A stretch of DNA of 64,000 nucleotides from Siderastrea siderea (GCA_964030785.1 OZ034967.1:68129913-68193912); one strand, 5' to 3'. Shown: positions 7,248 through 17,400, numbered from the stretch's first letter. Made by a program: numbers and translations. The notes: generated by a model not told the origin, from the sequence alone.

Positions 7248-7609
7248 ATGAAACCCGCACCAAGAGGAGAAAGGGCCTCAAAAGGAAAAGCACCCAAGCA
7301 GGCGGGGCGGTAGATGTTCAAAAATGGATAGCCAAAACCGGCAAAGAATTTTATTGGCCTGGGTTTCAGTACATGGGCCCAGGCACGCATTTGGCCAAAC
7401 GTCTGAAACGGGGCGATCCCGGCATCAATCGCATTGACAAGATTGCCAAACAACACGACATCGATTACAGCCGTGCCAAGAATTTGCAAGACAAATGGAA
7501 AGCCGATACCAAGATGATCCAAGCCATTGATCGCTTACCCGGCAAGAAAACCAAGACGGAACGCGTGGTCAAAAACGTCATGCAAACCAAGAAACGTTTA
7601 AAATTGTAA
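7248..7609 (+). pseudogene. PLA2-like protein (parvovirus VP1-type phospholipase A2 motif), frameshift near the start
   Basis: ATG 7248 opens a basic N-terminus (MKPAPRGERASKGKAPKQ) that hits a stop at 7311. The domain itself is in another frame, open from before 7248 to TAA 7607-7609. It shows FYWPGFQYMGPGTHL (calcium-loop-like Tyr-x-Gly-Pro-Gly), NRIDKIAKQHDIDYS with the catalytic His-Asp pair, and a basic tail ending KKRLKL. In parvoviruses this fold breaches endosomal membranes during entry, and PLA2-like genes are reported in adintoviruses. One indel near 7,300 would separate the start from the domain. It is the last gene of the rightward capsid block, followed by an AATAAA. Confidence 0.7.
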
Positions 7610-7663
7610 TGTTTTAATCACACCCCAAACCGAGTGTTACATGTTGTTGTTTTGAGAAAGAAA

Positions 7664-7669
7664 ATAAAA
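7664..7669 (+). terminator. Poly(A) signal of the rightward capsid block
   Basis: AATAAA lies 55 bases after the PLA2-like stop in a non-coding AT-rich gap between converging gene sets. Confidence 0.5.
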
Positions 7670-7701
7670 AATGAAAATGTCTAGCACTGTCTCTTTTTTT
7701 T

Positions 7702-7748
7702 AAATCAAATGAGTCGAGTACATCCTCCATGACTCTTTCCCAATACTG
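7702..7748 (-). repeat. Extra copy of the acidic C-terminal module of the neighbouring leftward gene
   Basis: Read leftward, these bases encode QYWERVMEDVLDSFD, closely matching NEWEQFMKDVLDSFD at the C-terminus of the gene ending at 7803. It lies past that gene's stop, so it is either a relic of a longer C-terminus or a tandem duplication. Confidence 0.55.
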
Positions 7749-7802
7749 AACTACTACATGACAGAAACCATGTCCTCCAAAGCGCGCCAAGCATTTTTTT
7801 TT

Positions 7803-8609
7803 TCACGAAACAAAGTGATCCAAATCAAACGAGTCGAGCACATCCTTCATGAATTGTTCCCATTCGTTCGGGGGCATGTCCTCGATCACCTCATTCATGT
7901 TGTCGGGGGACATGGGCACAAAGTCATCCAAATCAAAGGAAGGATCCCGCATATCCTCCGCCAAATCGCCGAGGTCCTCCATTAAATCATCCAACCATTG
8001 GTTCCAATCGTCAGACGACATGCCCTTTAACAAGTCACACCCACTGTCTTCCGAAGAGGAAGGGTCCCATACAGGATGATCCAGGGGTCGACGCTCCCCC
8101 GAATCCATGTCCGTCAGTGTCAAAGCCTCCGGTTGATCTGCCCGTGACACAGTGTCGGAAGGGAGGGTTTGACAAAAGGTGTCCAAGTACGTTTCTACCG
8201 GGGTGTTCACCGAAGGCGATTTCAAATAGTCCTCCAACGTGACTGTCAGTCGAAGAGGTCCTAAGGCTTTGACTTTGTCTGCCGTTCTCCGTTTCTCCTT
8301 GTTTCGATGGTACAGTTCTCTTCTTCTCGCTAAGATAGGATCTCGATTTTTCGCCCGATATTGTCTTTTATACGCCCGTCTGTGTTCGGATTGGCTGCGT
8401 TGTCTTTCATACGCCCTGCGCTGTTCCCGATGGGTTTGACAGTACCGTTTTTTGGCCTCAAGAACTTTCGCCCGATACTTTTTGCGATAGCGTTTATGCA
8501 TGGCGGCCACTTTGTCGGGGTGTTTGGCCCGGTACCTGGCTTTGGCGGCCCGTCGCAGAGCCCGTCGTCGGGCTAGTTCTTCCTTGGCCTCTTCCTCGCT
8601 GTCCGACAT
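7803..8609 (-). CDS. Basic-acidic putative nuclear regulator, intact
   Basis: This is an open 268-codon leftward frame. Residues 1 to about 110 are strongly basic, with repeating RYRAKHPDK, KRYRKKYRAK, RAYERQRSQ and RAYKRQYRAKN units; such K/R-Y-R repeats suggest nucleic-acid binding and nuclear import. The second half is acidic, with LEDYLKSP, DWNQWLDDLMEDLGDLAED and EWEQFMKDVLDSFDLDHF, spaced aromatic-acidic motifs like transcription activation domains. It shares a divergent promoter with the polymerase and overlaps the upstream leftward frame by about 37 bases. By analogy with early regions I infer a transcriptional regulator. No named family is recognised. Confidence 0.6.
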   Translation of the reverse strand: MSDSEEEAKEELARRRALRRAAKARYRAKHPDKVAAMHKRYRKKYRAKVLEAKKRYCQTHREQRRAYERQRSQSEHRRAYKRQYRAKNRDPILARRRELYHRNKEKRRTADKVKALGPLRLTVTLEDYLKSPSVNTPVETYLDTFCQTLPSDTVSRADQPEALTLTDMDSGERRPLDHPVWDPSSSEDSGCDLLKGMSSDDWNQWLDDLMEDLGDLAEDMRDPSFDLDDFVPMSPDNMNEVIEDMPPNEWEQFMKDVLDSFDLDHFVS

Positions 8610-8816
8610 GGTTCGGGGGATGGTGGTAGTGCTGGCGGCGGCGTGAGGGGGCGTTTAAATTGGTAGCGCCAGTAGTTACAGCAGTAATCGAGACCTTGGA
8701 CAAACCACTCACACGTCAGCTGTGGGTAATGCTCAGGCGACCACTTTTGTTCCACCAACGCCTCTCGTGCTGCCTTGGCGGCTCGTTTCCGACGGTCTCT
8801 CTCCTCTAACTGTTGG

Positions 8817-8824
8817 GCAAACTG
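8817..8824. repeat. Target-site duplication, left copy (LINE)
   Basis: GCAAACTG here is repeated exactly at 9311-9318, flanking the LINE fragment. Confidence 0.8.
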
Positions 8825-9310
8825 AGATAGCTAGATAGATAGATAGCTAGATAGATAGCTTTATTAAAAGTAAAATCATTGCAGCCCTGGGCCGGCTGAA
8901 ATGCGACCTACTTTACAATGTAAAAATTAAAAATATATATGCTTATTATGATAACTAATATAAAAAGGTAAAATATAACCTATAATATAATACAAAAAGG
9001 GAAACATGAATACTGATAATACTAATAATTAAAAATTACTACTAATAATTAAAACTGTTTTCTATAATAAAAGTGTTTTTAAACCTATTTGTCTTACAAA
9101 TCGGTAATTTAAAGTATCCCTGGCTTCGGGTGCAATAGGTGGACCCGTTGCGTGGCGGCGGCAGTTCATGAAGCTTGTGGCTTTGATCCCTTACAATTTG
9201 GTCGAATAGAGCTTTACTTAAGGCCTGCCTTCTCTCATACAGTGACGTGATGTCTAGAGCTACTAGAGCCTCAGCATAGGATAAGTCGGGTTGTATTATC
9301 CGCAGCGCGC
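8825..9310 (-). mobile_element. 5'-truncated non-LTR retrotransposon (CR1/L2-like) inside the viral gene
   Basis: On the minus strand the insert begins in the C-terminus of a reverse-transcriptase ORF (ALRIIQPDLSYAEALVALDI, LYERRQALSKALFDQI, then PICKTNRFKNTFI), followed by an AT-rich 3' UTR, an AATAAAG and a (CTAT)n-like microsatellite tail at 8825-8860. Eight-base duplications (GCAAACTG) flank it. The 5' truncation, short tandem tail and variable duplication are hallmarks of target-primed reverse transcription. The ALRII-PDLSY-EAL ending with a KT-RFKN-F stretch is typical of CR1/L2-clade proteins. Its presence shows that the viral DNA has lived in an animal germ-line genome. Confidence 0.8.
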
Positions 9311-9435
9311 GCAAACTGTACGATACCCTCGTCGTGGATGTGCTTCTCCTCCACCTTCTTCAAAACGGTCTCCACTTCTAGATCGAGCTCAAAGGACTCA
9401 AAATCTTCTAGTAATTTTTCCTGCTCAGGATTCAT

Positions 9436-9705
9436 GATGAGATGACCCAGCCTGGCACTCGAGCTGTTTTTATGGTCTCTCTCGTCGTTCTCCGCGAGGC
9501 CCGTTGGGACAAACTAGGGAGGGGGGAGGGGGTCCCCCCACCCCGGTCCCTACCCCTCCTGGGGCACCCCATGTCCTGGTGGGTGATTGGTCCATGCCCT
9601 CCTCCCACATGACCATGTTGGGGGTCATTGGTCCATGCCCTCCTCCCACGTGACCTTTTGTCTCTATAAAAAACGGACACCGACCTCCAGGTGGTTCATC
9701 TGATC
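9436..9705. promoter_or_regulatory. Divergent early promoter with two TATA boxes and a 31-bp direct repeat
   Basis: A leftward TATA (CATAAAAA on the minus strand, 9467-9474) lies about 32 bases from the leftward start at 9435. A rightward TATA (TATAAAAAA, 9665-9673) lies 41 bases before the polymerase start at 9706. Between them two 31-base direct repeats (9584-9614 and 9625-9655, two mismatches) each contain an ATTGG inverted CCAAT box and a CAYRTG E-box. The second has the perfect palindrome CACGTG (9647-9652). The layout looks like a shared enhancer driving regulator and replication genes in opposite directions. Confidence 0.65.
9584..9655. repeat. Two 31-bp direct repeats with CCAAT and E-box, 41-bp period
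   Basis: The copies at 9584-9614 and 9625-9655 differ at two positions and share the core GGTCCATGCCCTCCTCCCAC. Confidence 0.75.
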
Positions 9706-12700
9706 ATGTCTTTTCATCAAGACGATCCAGAAGCGGGGCCTAGTGGCCTGTCCGTCCAAGAGATGTTAGCCTTGCTAGGCTTGGACATCTCTGATGTAGA
9801 AGACGACCCACCGAACCCGGAGGAACCTTCCCTCACCTGTGAGGAAGTCTTGGGAGAGAGAATGATGAGGATGACCTCTGTCAAGAGGCCCTAGATCGAT
9901 TTGAACGCCAACGTACCTTTCAAACCCAACTCCTTCAACAAAGTGGAGGAGGGTTGGATGATTCTGGGGCACCTTTGACTTTGAGACGACCAACGTGGTG
10001 GATCGACAGAGTCATCGTATGGGTGTTCGCGAACGGCATTTCACGACCCGTTTACGTCAAAGGGGGAACTTTATCGAGCAAGACAACCTGATCCAGGCCC
10101 TTCAGCAGGGGTTACGACGCGCCGTGGACCGGGTGTTAGCCACCACCCCCAACCTGCACGATCAAGACCGACTTTATTTCACCCTCAGTTCGAACCGTCG
10201 GACCAACAATTTTCAAGGATGGGGATTACGGGCCGGAGAATGGCGCGAAGGAGGCGCTCGCTTGGACGCTCTTTTCGATCGTTTGGCCAAGGCCGTCAAC
10301 AGCAACGAACAATTTGAAGTGGACGATTCGTTTCAATTGTCCATCACCCAAGTCCATCATGCTCCTCAGGGAACCGGTAGACCGCGCCGGGGCAAGCCAG
10401 GCCATGCCCCTTTGGCCCTTTTAACGGCGCGGTCTCGGTCAGTCATTCGCATCCGCAACAAGGATGAACTCTGTTGTGCCAGAGCCTTAGTGGTGGCCAA
10501 AGCTCGCCTGGACCAACACCCAAAAGAGAAAGCCATTCGCCAGGGAAAATCCCTCCAGCGAACACTCGCACTCCAACTCCACCATGAAGCCCACGTGCCC
10601 TTAGGTCCTTGCGGTTACGACGCCTTGACGGCCTTCAGTGCGGCGCCTTCCCTCGTCGGTTACCAGATCCTGTTGGTGGATGCCCACCGGTACTTCCATA
10701 TCACCACGTTTTGGAGACACCCAAGACAAACAATTGATCCTGCTCCACGAGCAAGGCCATTACGATGTCATCACCCGTTTGCCGGGATTTTTCGGGTCCA
10801 GTTACGTGTGTGCCCACTGTTGGAAACCCTATGACCACGAAGATCGACATCGATGCACCAAGAAAGCCCAATGCGGGGCCTGTCGCCAAAAAGCCTGCCC
10901 CGATTTCCTGGAGGCTTACCCGCCGGGTCTGAAAGCCACGCGACGTTGTGGGGAGTGTCATCGCGACTTTTTCGGAGACACGTGTTATGAGGCCCATAGT
11001 CGAATAGACCATACGGGCAAACCGGCCACCAGCCCCCAGACCACTGTTTGCTTTCATCGACGTCGCTGTTCTAAATGTTTCAAGCAGGACGTGGGGATGG
11101 AAAAGATTCAACAGCATCAGTGCGACTACCTGGACTGTCCTTCCTGCCACCAGTACGTGACGGCAAAACCCACCATTGTTTCATTCAGAAAGCCCCCACT
11201 CCTCAAGAACTGAAAAAGAAGAAACGCAAACGCAAACGTCAAGGAGGTCCTCGCGCCAAACGAGGGGTGGCTGCGGGGCTTCCAACCCCTGGCACGGAGG
11301 AGGAGGAGGAGGAGGAGGAGGCCGACGACAACGACGTGGACGACAGTCCACCCCTGCACGTGTTTTTTGTCATTGAAGCCATGCAACCACACGAACAGCC
11401 CGTCACCAATCTGCTCGTGGCCGAAACCGAAGACAACGACGACCCCGTGTGTTTCCCAGGCGAACATTGTCTCCGAGATTTTATCGAATGGTTGGATAAC
11501 CTCACGCTGAACGACACGGGTCAAGTCAATGTGCTGGCCCATAATTTCCAAGGGTACGATGGGTACTTTGTCGTCCATCAATACCACAGCGACAGCCGTA
11601 TCGTTCAACAACTCCGGAACGGGTGTAAACTGTTGGAAGTCAAACACGATCGCATCCGTTTCATCGATTCTCTCAGTTTCTTCCAGATGCCTCTGTCGGC
11701 CTTTCCCAAAACCTTTGGATTGACGGAACTCCAAAAGGGCTACTTCCCTCACAAGTTCATCCTCCCCGACCACCAAACGTACGTGGGACTGTTCCCAGCC
11801 ATCGACTATTTCATGCCCAAAACCATGGCCCCCAAAGCACATCAAGCCTTGGAAACATGGCATCAAGAACAACGCGACCAAAACGTGGTCTTTGATTTCC
11901 AGAAAGAATTGGTGGCGCACTGCAAATCGGACGTGCGTCTCCTGAAAGAAGGATGCCTGACCTTCAAACGAATGTTTGAAGCCCTAGCGGGGTTCAATCC
12001 TTTTGAACATATCACCATTGCCTCCGCCTGTAACCGGGATCTGCGCATGAACCGTATGATCCCAAACAGTATCGCCAGTGAACCCGTCAAAGGATGGCGC
12101 AGCTGCATCCAACAATCGAACGTCGCCGTCGAATGGTTAACCTGGTGCGATCACCAACAGCAGCAGCAAGTCCTGGAGCAACCCCATCCCAGTCATCGTC
12201 AGTACATTTAACATGTCCGCAATGGCGGCGAGTATCACATCCCCGGCACCAACTTATTCGTGAATGGGTACTGTCAAGACACCCAGACCGTGTACGAATT
12301 CCAAGGCTTTTTCGTCCACGGGTGTCCCCGCTGTTATCCCAACCGTCACGAAAAACATCTGCGCCACTGTGATCGGACCATGCAGGATGTGTACGAGGCA
12401 ACCCGACAAAAAATGAAACAACTTCAAAACCGAGGGTACAACGTCGTGGAAATGTGGGGATGCGACTGGAAACGCCTCAAAGAAACCTCGCTGGACATCC
12501 AAACGTTCGTGGATAACCTTGCCTTCATCCACCCTCTCAACCCGCGTGACGCCTTCTGCGGAGGTCGTACCAATGCCGTCAAACTGTATCATCGTGTCAC
12601 CCCAGGTCAAAAGATCCATTACATCGACTACACCTCCTTGTACCCTTGGGTCAACAAGACGTGCGTGTACCCCAAAGGGCATCCTTGCTTCCTCTCGCAA

Positions 12701-13937
12701 CCGGGTCACACCGACATCAGCCTCTACTTTGGTCTCATCCAATGCCGAGTGCTCCCCCCCGCGTGCCTTGCACCATCCTGTGCTGCCTTACCGCCATGAG
12801 GGCAAACTCACTTTTCCCCTCTGTGCGATGTGTGTCAAAGAAAACATGCCCAAACGCCTTTTGGAACGGGTATCCCAGTGCGACCACACCGACGAACAAC
12901 GCATCCTGACCGGTACGTGGTGTAGTCCCGAATTGCACAAAGCGGTGGCCTTGGGGTACGAGATCCAGTACATTTACGAAGTGTGTCATTTTGACGAGAC
13001 CTGTGAGGGACTCTTCCGAGACTACGTCAACACCTGGTTGAAAATCAAGCAAGAAGCCAGCGGGTGGCCGTCGTGGGTGGGCGACGACGAAACCAAACGT
13101 CAACAGTACCTTCGCGAGTACGACGAGCACGAGGGCATCCAGTTGGAGTACGACAAGATCGAGGAGAATAAAGGGCTGCGCATCCTGGCCAAAATGATGT
13201 TGAATTCCATTTGGGGCAAGTTTGGCCAACGTATGAACAAGACCCAAGTCAAAGCATTTGATGATCCCCAAGCCTTTCACCGTTTCCTGGATACCGACAA
13301 ATTGGACGTGCGTCACGTGTCCGTCATGAACGACGCCATGGTGGAAGTGCACTATGAATATCTAGACGAGGACATCCCCGTGTCACCCCACTTGAACATT
13401 TTTGTCACTGCGTTCACCACGTGTTGGGCCCGTCTCCGCCTCTACGTAGCCTTGGAACTATTGGGAGAACGCGTCTTGTACTATGACACCGACTCCGTCC
13501 TTTACGTCGAAGAGGAGGGCCAACCCAACCCGGTATTGGGCGATTACCTCGGCGAGTTCACCAGTGAATTGGACGACGACGATACCATTGAAGAATTCGT
13601 GTCGGGCGGTCCCAAGAATTACGGGTACAAGACCAAGCAGGGCCACGTCGAATGCAAAGTCCGCGGATTTCGACTCAATAGCGAAGGCAAAACCCATTTG
13701 AATTATGACGTCATTCGTCGGAACGTCTTGGACGAAATCCTAAACCCACTCAAGGACCTGCGCCAAACCCAAGTCATCAAAAGCCACCAGATTGTGCGTG
13801 ATCAAAAAAACTATCAACTGTTTTCGTTCCCTGATTCCAAGTATTACCAGTTGGTGTACGACAAGAGAGTCGTCGATCCTGCCACCTTTCAAACGTACCC
13901 TTACGGATACCGAGCAGCATGCCAAGATACGACTTAA
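9706..13937 (+). pseudogene. Protein-primed family B DNA polymerase, broken by several frameshifts and one stop
   Basis: Start is ATG 9706 behind the TATA box; coding evidence continues to TAA 13935-13937, about 1,400 codons. Domains in order: acidic N-terminus, the MGVRERHFTTRLRQRGNF segment, a cysteine-rich finger-like region (10,800-11,160), the exonuclease domain and the polymerase domain. Exo II (HNFQGYDGYF, about 11,540) and Exo III (HCKSDVRLL, about 11,920) are visible, but Exo I reads FFVIEAM, with Val (11369-11371) where Asp is expected. Polymerase motifs are complete: DYTSLYPW (12626-12649), MMLNSIWGKFG (from 13191) and YYDTDSVLY (from 13479). Lesions: frameshifts near 9,860, 9,960-9,990, 10,710, 11,157 and at a C7 run (12754-12760), plus TAA 12209-12211. 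It would replicate the linear viral genome. Confidence 0.85.
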
Positions 13938-14400
13938 AAATGAAATAGGACGTTGTAACCCGCTCACTACAAAGAAATGGAACACTGATCAAAATGGAAC
14001 ACTCATAACAAATGAAATGGATTGTCGGGGCTGTTGAAGGAACACCAACTACGAACAGGGCCTCTTCTTCTTCTTCTTCCCTTGGACCCAGGTCTCCCAC
14101 GGTCAACCGTTTGGACTTGGGACTCTATCTCTGGGGACGGGTCCGCGTTCCCGTTTGTAACACCCAAGGAAAAAACCAATTAAATCATTTTGTCCAACAT
14201 GGCATCTTCTTTTGTCTGATCCCTTTCCAGTAAGGACCTCCCCCGGTGCCTGATTTGGACTTTGGACTCTGAGCCCGCACTCCTTTTTCCCTGCTGGTCA
14301 GCGGTTTTCCCACCCCAAACCACGTGACTTCCGGTTCCGGTGATGTCACTTCCGGTTGCCATGACGTCAGCCTCCGTGGGGGCCTAGTGAGCGTCCTTTA
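13938..14400. other. Right end of the viral element, no gene; regulatory-site cluster
   Basis: No coding frame is credible. The last 80 bases hold E-box CACGTG (14321-14326), two ACTTCCGGT ETS sites (14327-14335, 14348-14356), a half-CRE TGATGTCA (14341-14348) and a perfect CRE TGACGTCA (14362-14369). This could be a terminal enhancer or part of a terminal inverted repeat; the partner end lies outside the window, so this cannot be tested. The GC-rich viral composition ends about 14,390 to 14,400, where retrotransposon sequence starts. Confidence 0.5.
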
Positions 14401-17400
14401 CTACTATACTGCAATTACCCAAGAAACAGCGCAAAAAGATGTCCGTGACCTTGGTTCGAATTCTCAGAGCGAGAATCCGTCGGCGAGCGTAAACAAGGTC
14501 AAACGCGACAATTTGTTGTTACGAAATCTCACTTCAGCGCCGGGTGGACGTCACGGCAAAAATGAGAAACAGACCCGGCCAACAGGTGTTAAGCAACGAT
14601 GTTTTTGTTGCGGATTAACCAAAGATTCTTCGGACAACTGCAAATACAAGAATTCAGAGTGTTTTCGGTGTCATAAAACGGGTCACTTGGAGTCTGAGTG
14701 TCGCAACACGAAATCACAGTGCCAGAACGCGGAGAGAAAACGATATGTCCGTCAAGCAGATCAGGATTCAGAAGCAGAAGTGTCGGAGGGCGCCGAAGAA
14801 GTTTTCGGTTCGATTTTCAATTTAGATGGCATACACTATACTGGGTCAAGAAACTCAGGAATCTCGGCTCCTACAGTCAAAGTTCTTGTGCGGATTGAGG
14901 ATGTTGAATTTTAGTTGGAAGTGGACATCGGAACAGCCGCATCTATCCCCAGCTATGCAGATTACGAACGGTATTTCAAATACCTAGCATTAAGGCCGGT
15001 TGAAAGATCGTTTCACGCCTATGCGGGCACACCGCTGGACGTTGCAGGACAGATCCTCGTTGATGTAGAGCACAACGACTAACACGCAACGCTACCATTT
15101 CTTGTTGTACGCGCTGAGCGATATGCCCCTCCATTGCTCGGAAGATCCTGGATGACAAAAATTCGTCTCGACTGGAGAAATCTCTTTTCACCTCCAAACG
15201 GTCAGTTCTCGGTTGAGCAGAATAACGCTGTACGGATCGAGCGCCTCAAGGAACAGTACGCTGAGATATTCAAGCCTGAGCTAGGAATTGTTAAGGGTGT
15301 CACCTCTAAACTGCACCTGAAAGAAAACGCAGTATTTCAACGTGCACGCCCATTACTCTACGCACTACGTTCTGCCGTTGAGAAGGAACTTAAGCGCATG
15401 GAAAACGGAAGTGTTCTTAAGCCTGTAGAAGTGAGCGATTGGGCCACACCTATCCCTTGTGTTCCCAAGACCGACGGATCAGTGCCTATTTGTGGTGATT
15501 ATAAAGACACGGTTAATCCAGCAATCCAGACAGAGCAGTTTCCCATCCCGACATTGCAGGAGATTCGGGGAAAGGTTTCAACATGGAAGAAATTCACGAA
15601 AATTGATCTGAAAAGTGCATATCAGCAACTGGTTTTGGACGAGGAGTCACAAAAACTGTGTACGATCAACACCCACAAAAATCTTTCCCGATATTCACGT
15701 TTGCCATTCTGAATTTCATCCATTCCAGCTATTTGGCAACGCTTTAATGAGCAAGTGCTTGCCTGACTTCACGGAACATGCGTGATCATGGACGATCTGC
15801 TGGTGTAAGACATTCGTTAACAACGGTGAGCATCTGAAAAATTTAGAAGCGGTTTTCAAACAATTCCTTAAGTTTGGATTGAGAGTCAAACTTGCGAAGT
15901 GCGTGTTCATGGCACCATCCGTGATGTACCTCGGACTGCGTTTCTCAGAAAGGGGACTTCAACCAACTGATGAAAAGGTTAAGGCCATAAAAGAGGCCCC
16001 TACTCCTCCAAACGTGACGGAATTATGCTCCTTCCTGGGAATGTTAGCAGCACTGACCAATTTCATTCCAAAGCTGTCAACCCTCCCTCACCCCCTGTAC
16101 CAGCTTCTGGGAAACAAACCGTGGAATTGAACGCGAAACTGCAAACAAGCCTCCAGTGATGTGAAACTTGCGATAACTTCAGAGACTGTGCATGCGGATT
16201 ACAACCTCAGCCTTCCAGTGGAGTTATCAACGGAAATTTCATCATACGGATTGGGTGCTGTTATCATGCACGTGTATCCCAGTGGCACACGACGCCCCAT
16301 TGCCTATGCGCCACGAACACTGAATGAGCACGAGAAACGCCACGATCAAATTGATAAGGAAGCATTGGCGATTATGTTCGGGCTGAAGTGGTTTCATTTA
16401 TACCTGTATGATCGACACTTTACAATCATGACGGACGACAAGCCTCTAGAACAAAATTTTGGCCTCAAGACAGCCATCCCTTCCCTGACAGCCATGCGTC
16501 TAAAGCGTTGGGCCACCATTCTGTCAGCCTTTGACTACAGCATCAGATTTACTCCTTCGAAGGAAAACGCAGTTGCTGATGCATTATCACGATTACCCCT
16601 ACCGTCAACGCTAAGTGGCGAGTGGCGTTCTTCAAGGATGAAGAACGACTGATAGACTCGCTACCTATCACGCAAAAGGAGACAAGCCACGCCACGCAAG
16701 TAGACCCTGTCCTATCAAAGGTGTTGGAATTTGTCAGGCACGGTTGGCCACAACATGTCGAAGATCTACGACCCTCTTTCAATCGCTGATTTGAATTGTC
16801 AGTTGAGCAAGATTGTCTATTATGGGGGTTACGGGTTATCATCCCTACCCGCTATCAGGAAGATATGCTGGAAAAATTGCACACGGGTCGCCTAGGCATT
16901 GTCCGGATGAAAGAGTTAGTTGCCGAATGTTGATCTAGAAATTGAGCAACCTGTGAGAAACTGTGCTAGCTGTCAGCAGGTTAGGAAACTACCAGCTGTA
17001 GCACCACTAGCGCCGTGGATGTGGCCAAGTAACCCCTGGCACAGAGTTCATGTCGATTACGCTGAAGATGAAAACGGGCAATATCTCATTATCGTTGATG
17101 CTCATTCCCGCTGGCCAGAGATCTTTATGGTACGACATACGTCAGCTAAGGCAACGATCTCCATCTCACGAGAATTGTTTGCTAAATACGGATTGTCAGA
17201 TCACTGTGTCAGCTACAATGGACCGCAATTTCGCAGTGAAGAGTTCGAACATTTCTTAAAGATGAACGGTGTTAAACACATACGAGTAGCTCCCTATCAT
17301 ACGCAAGCAACTGTTTAGCCGAACGGATGGTTCAGTACTTCAAGAGCCACACGAACACCTGCAAGGGCGGGAAGCTGTCACTTCAGCAACGTATTGGCAA

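Larger units (their letters stand above)
8573..9435 (-). pseudogene. Leftward early-type gene split by a LINE insertion
   Basis: The gene starts at the ATG complementary to 9433-9435 with MNPEQEKLLEDFESFE, an acidic helix-like N-terminus. It runs to about 9311, is interrupted by a 486-bp LINE, and resumes left of 8824 in the same phase once the insert and one copy of the 8-bp target duplication are discounted. The distal part contains KWSPEHYPQLTCEWFVQGLD and ends in a proline-rich stretch (PLTPPPALPPSPEPC) and a basic tail, stop at 8573-8575. No named domain is recognised; the Trp/Cys/Tyr-rich core could bind metal or a partner. It is the first gene behind the leftward TATA box. The phase continuity shows the gene was open here when the LINE landed. 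Confidence 0.6.

Noticed and set aside
10701..11150. Leftward gene opposite the polymerase
   Set aside because: It overlaps the cysteine-rich coding part of PolB and has no recognisable motif; shadow frame.
11126..11920. Leftward 264-codon frame
   Set aside because: It lies opposite the PolB exonuclease domain, whose motifs are clear on the plus strand.
1438..12211. Possible stop-codon reassignment (TAA/TAG read as Gln) in the viral element
   Set aside because: TAA also ends the hexon, protease, ATPase and polymerase genes where coding similarity stops, one internal stop is TGA, and several frameshifts show ordinary decay.
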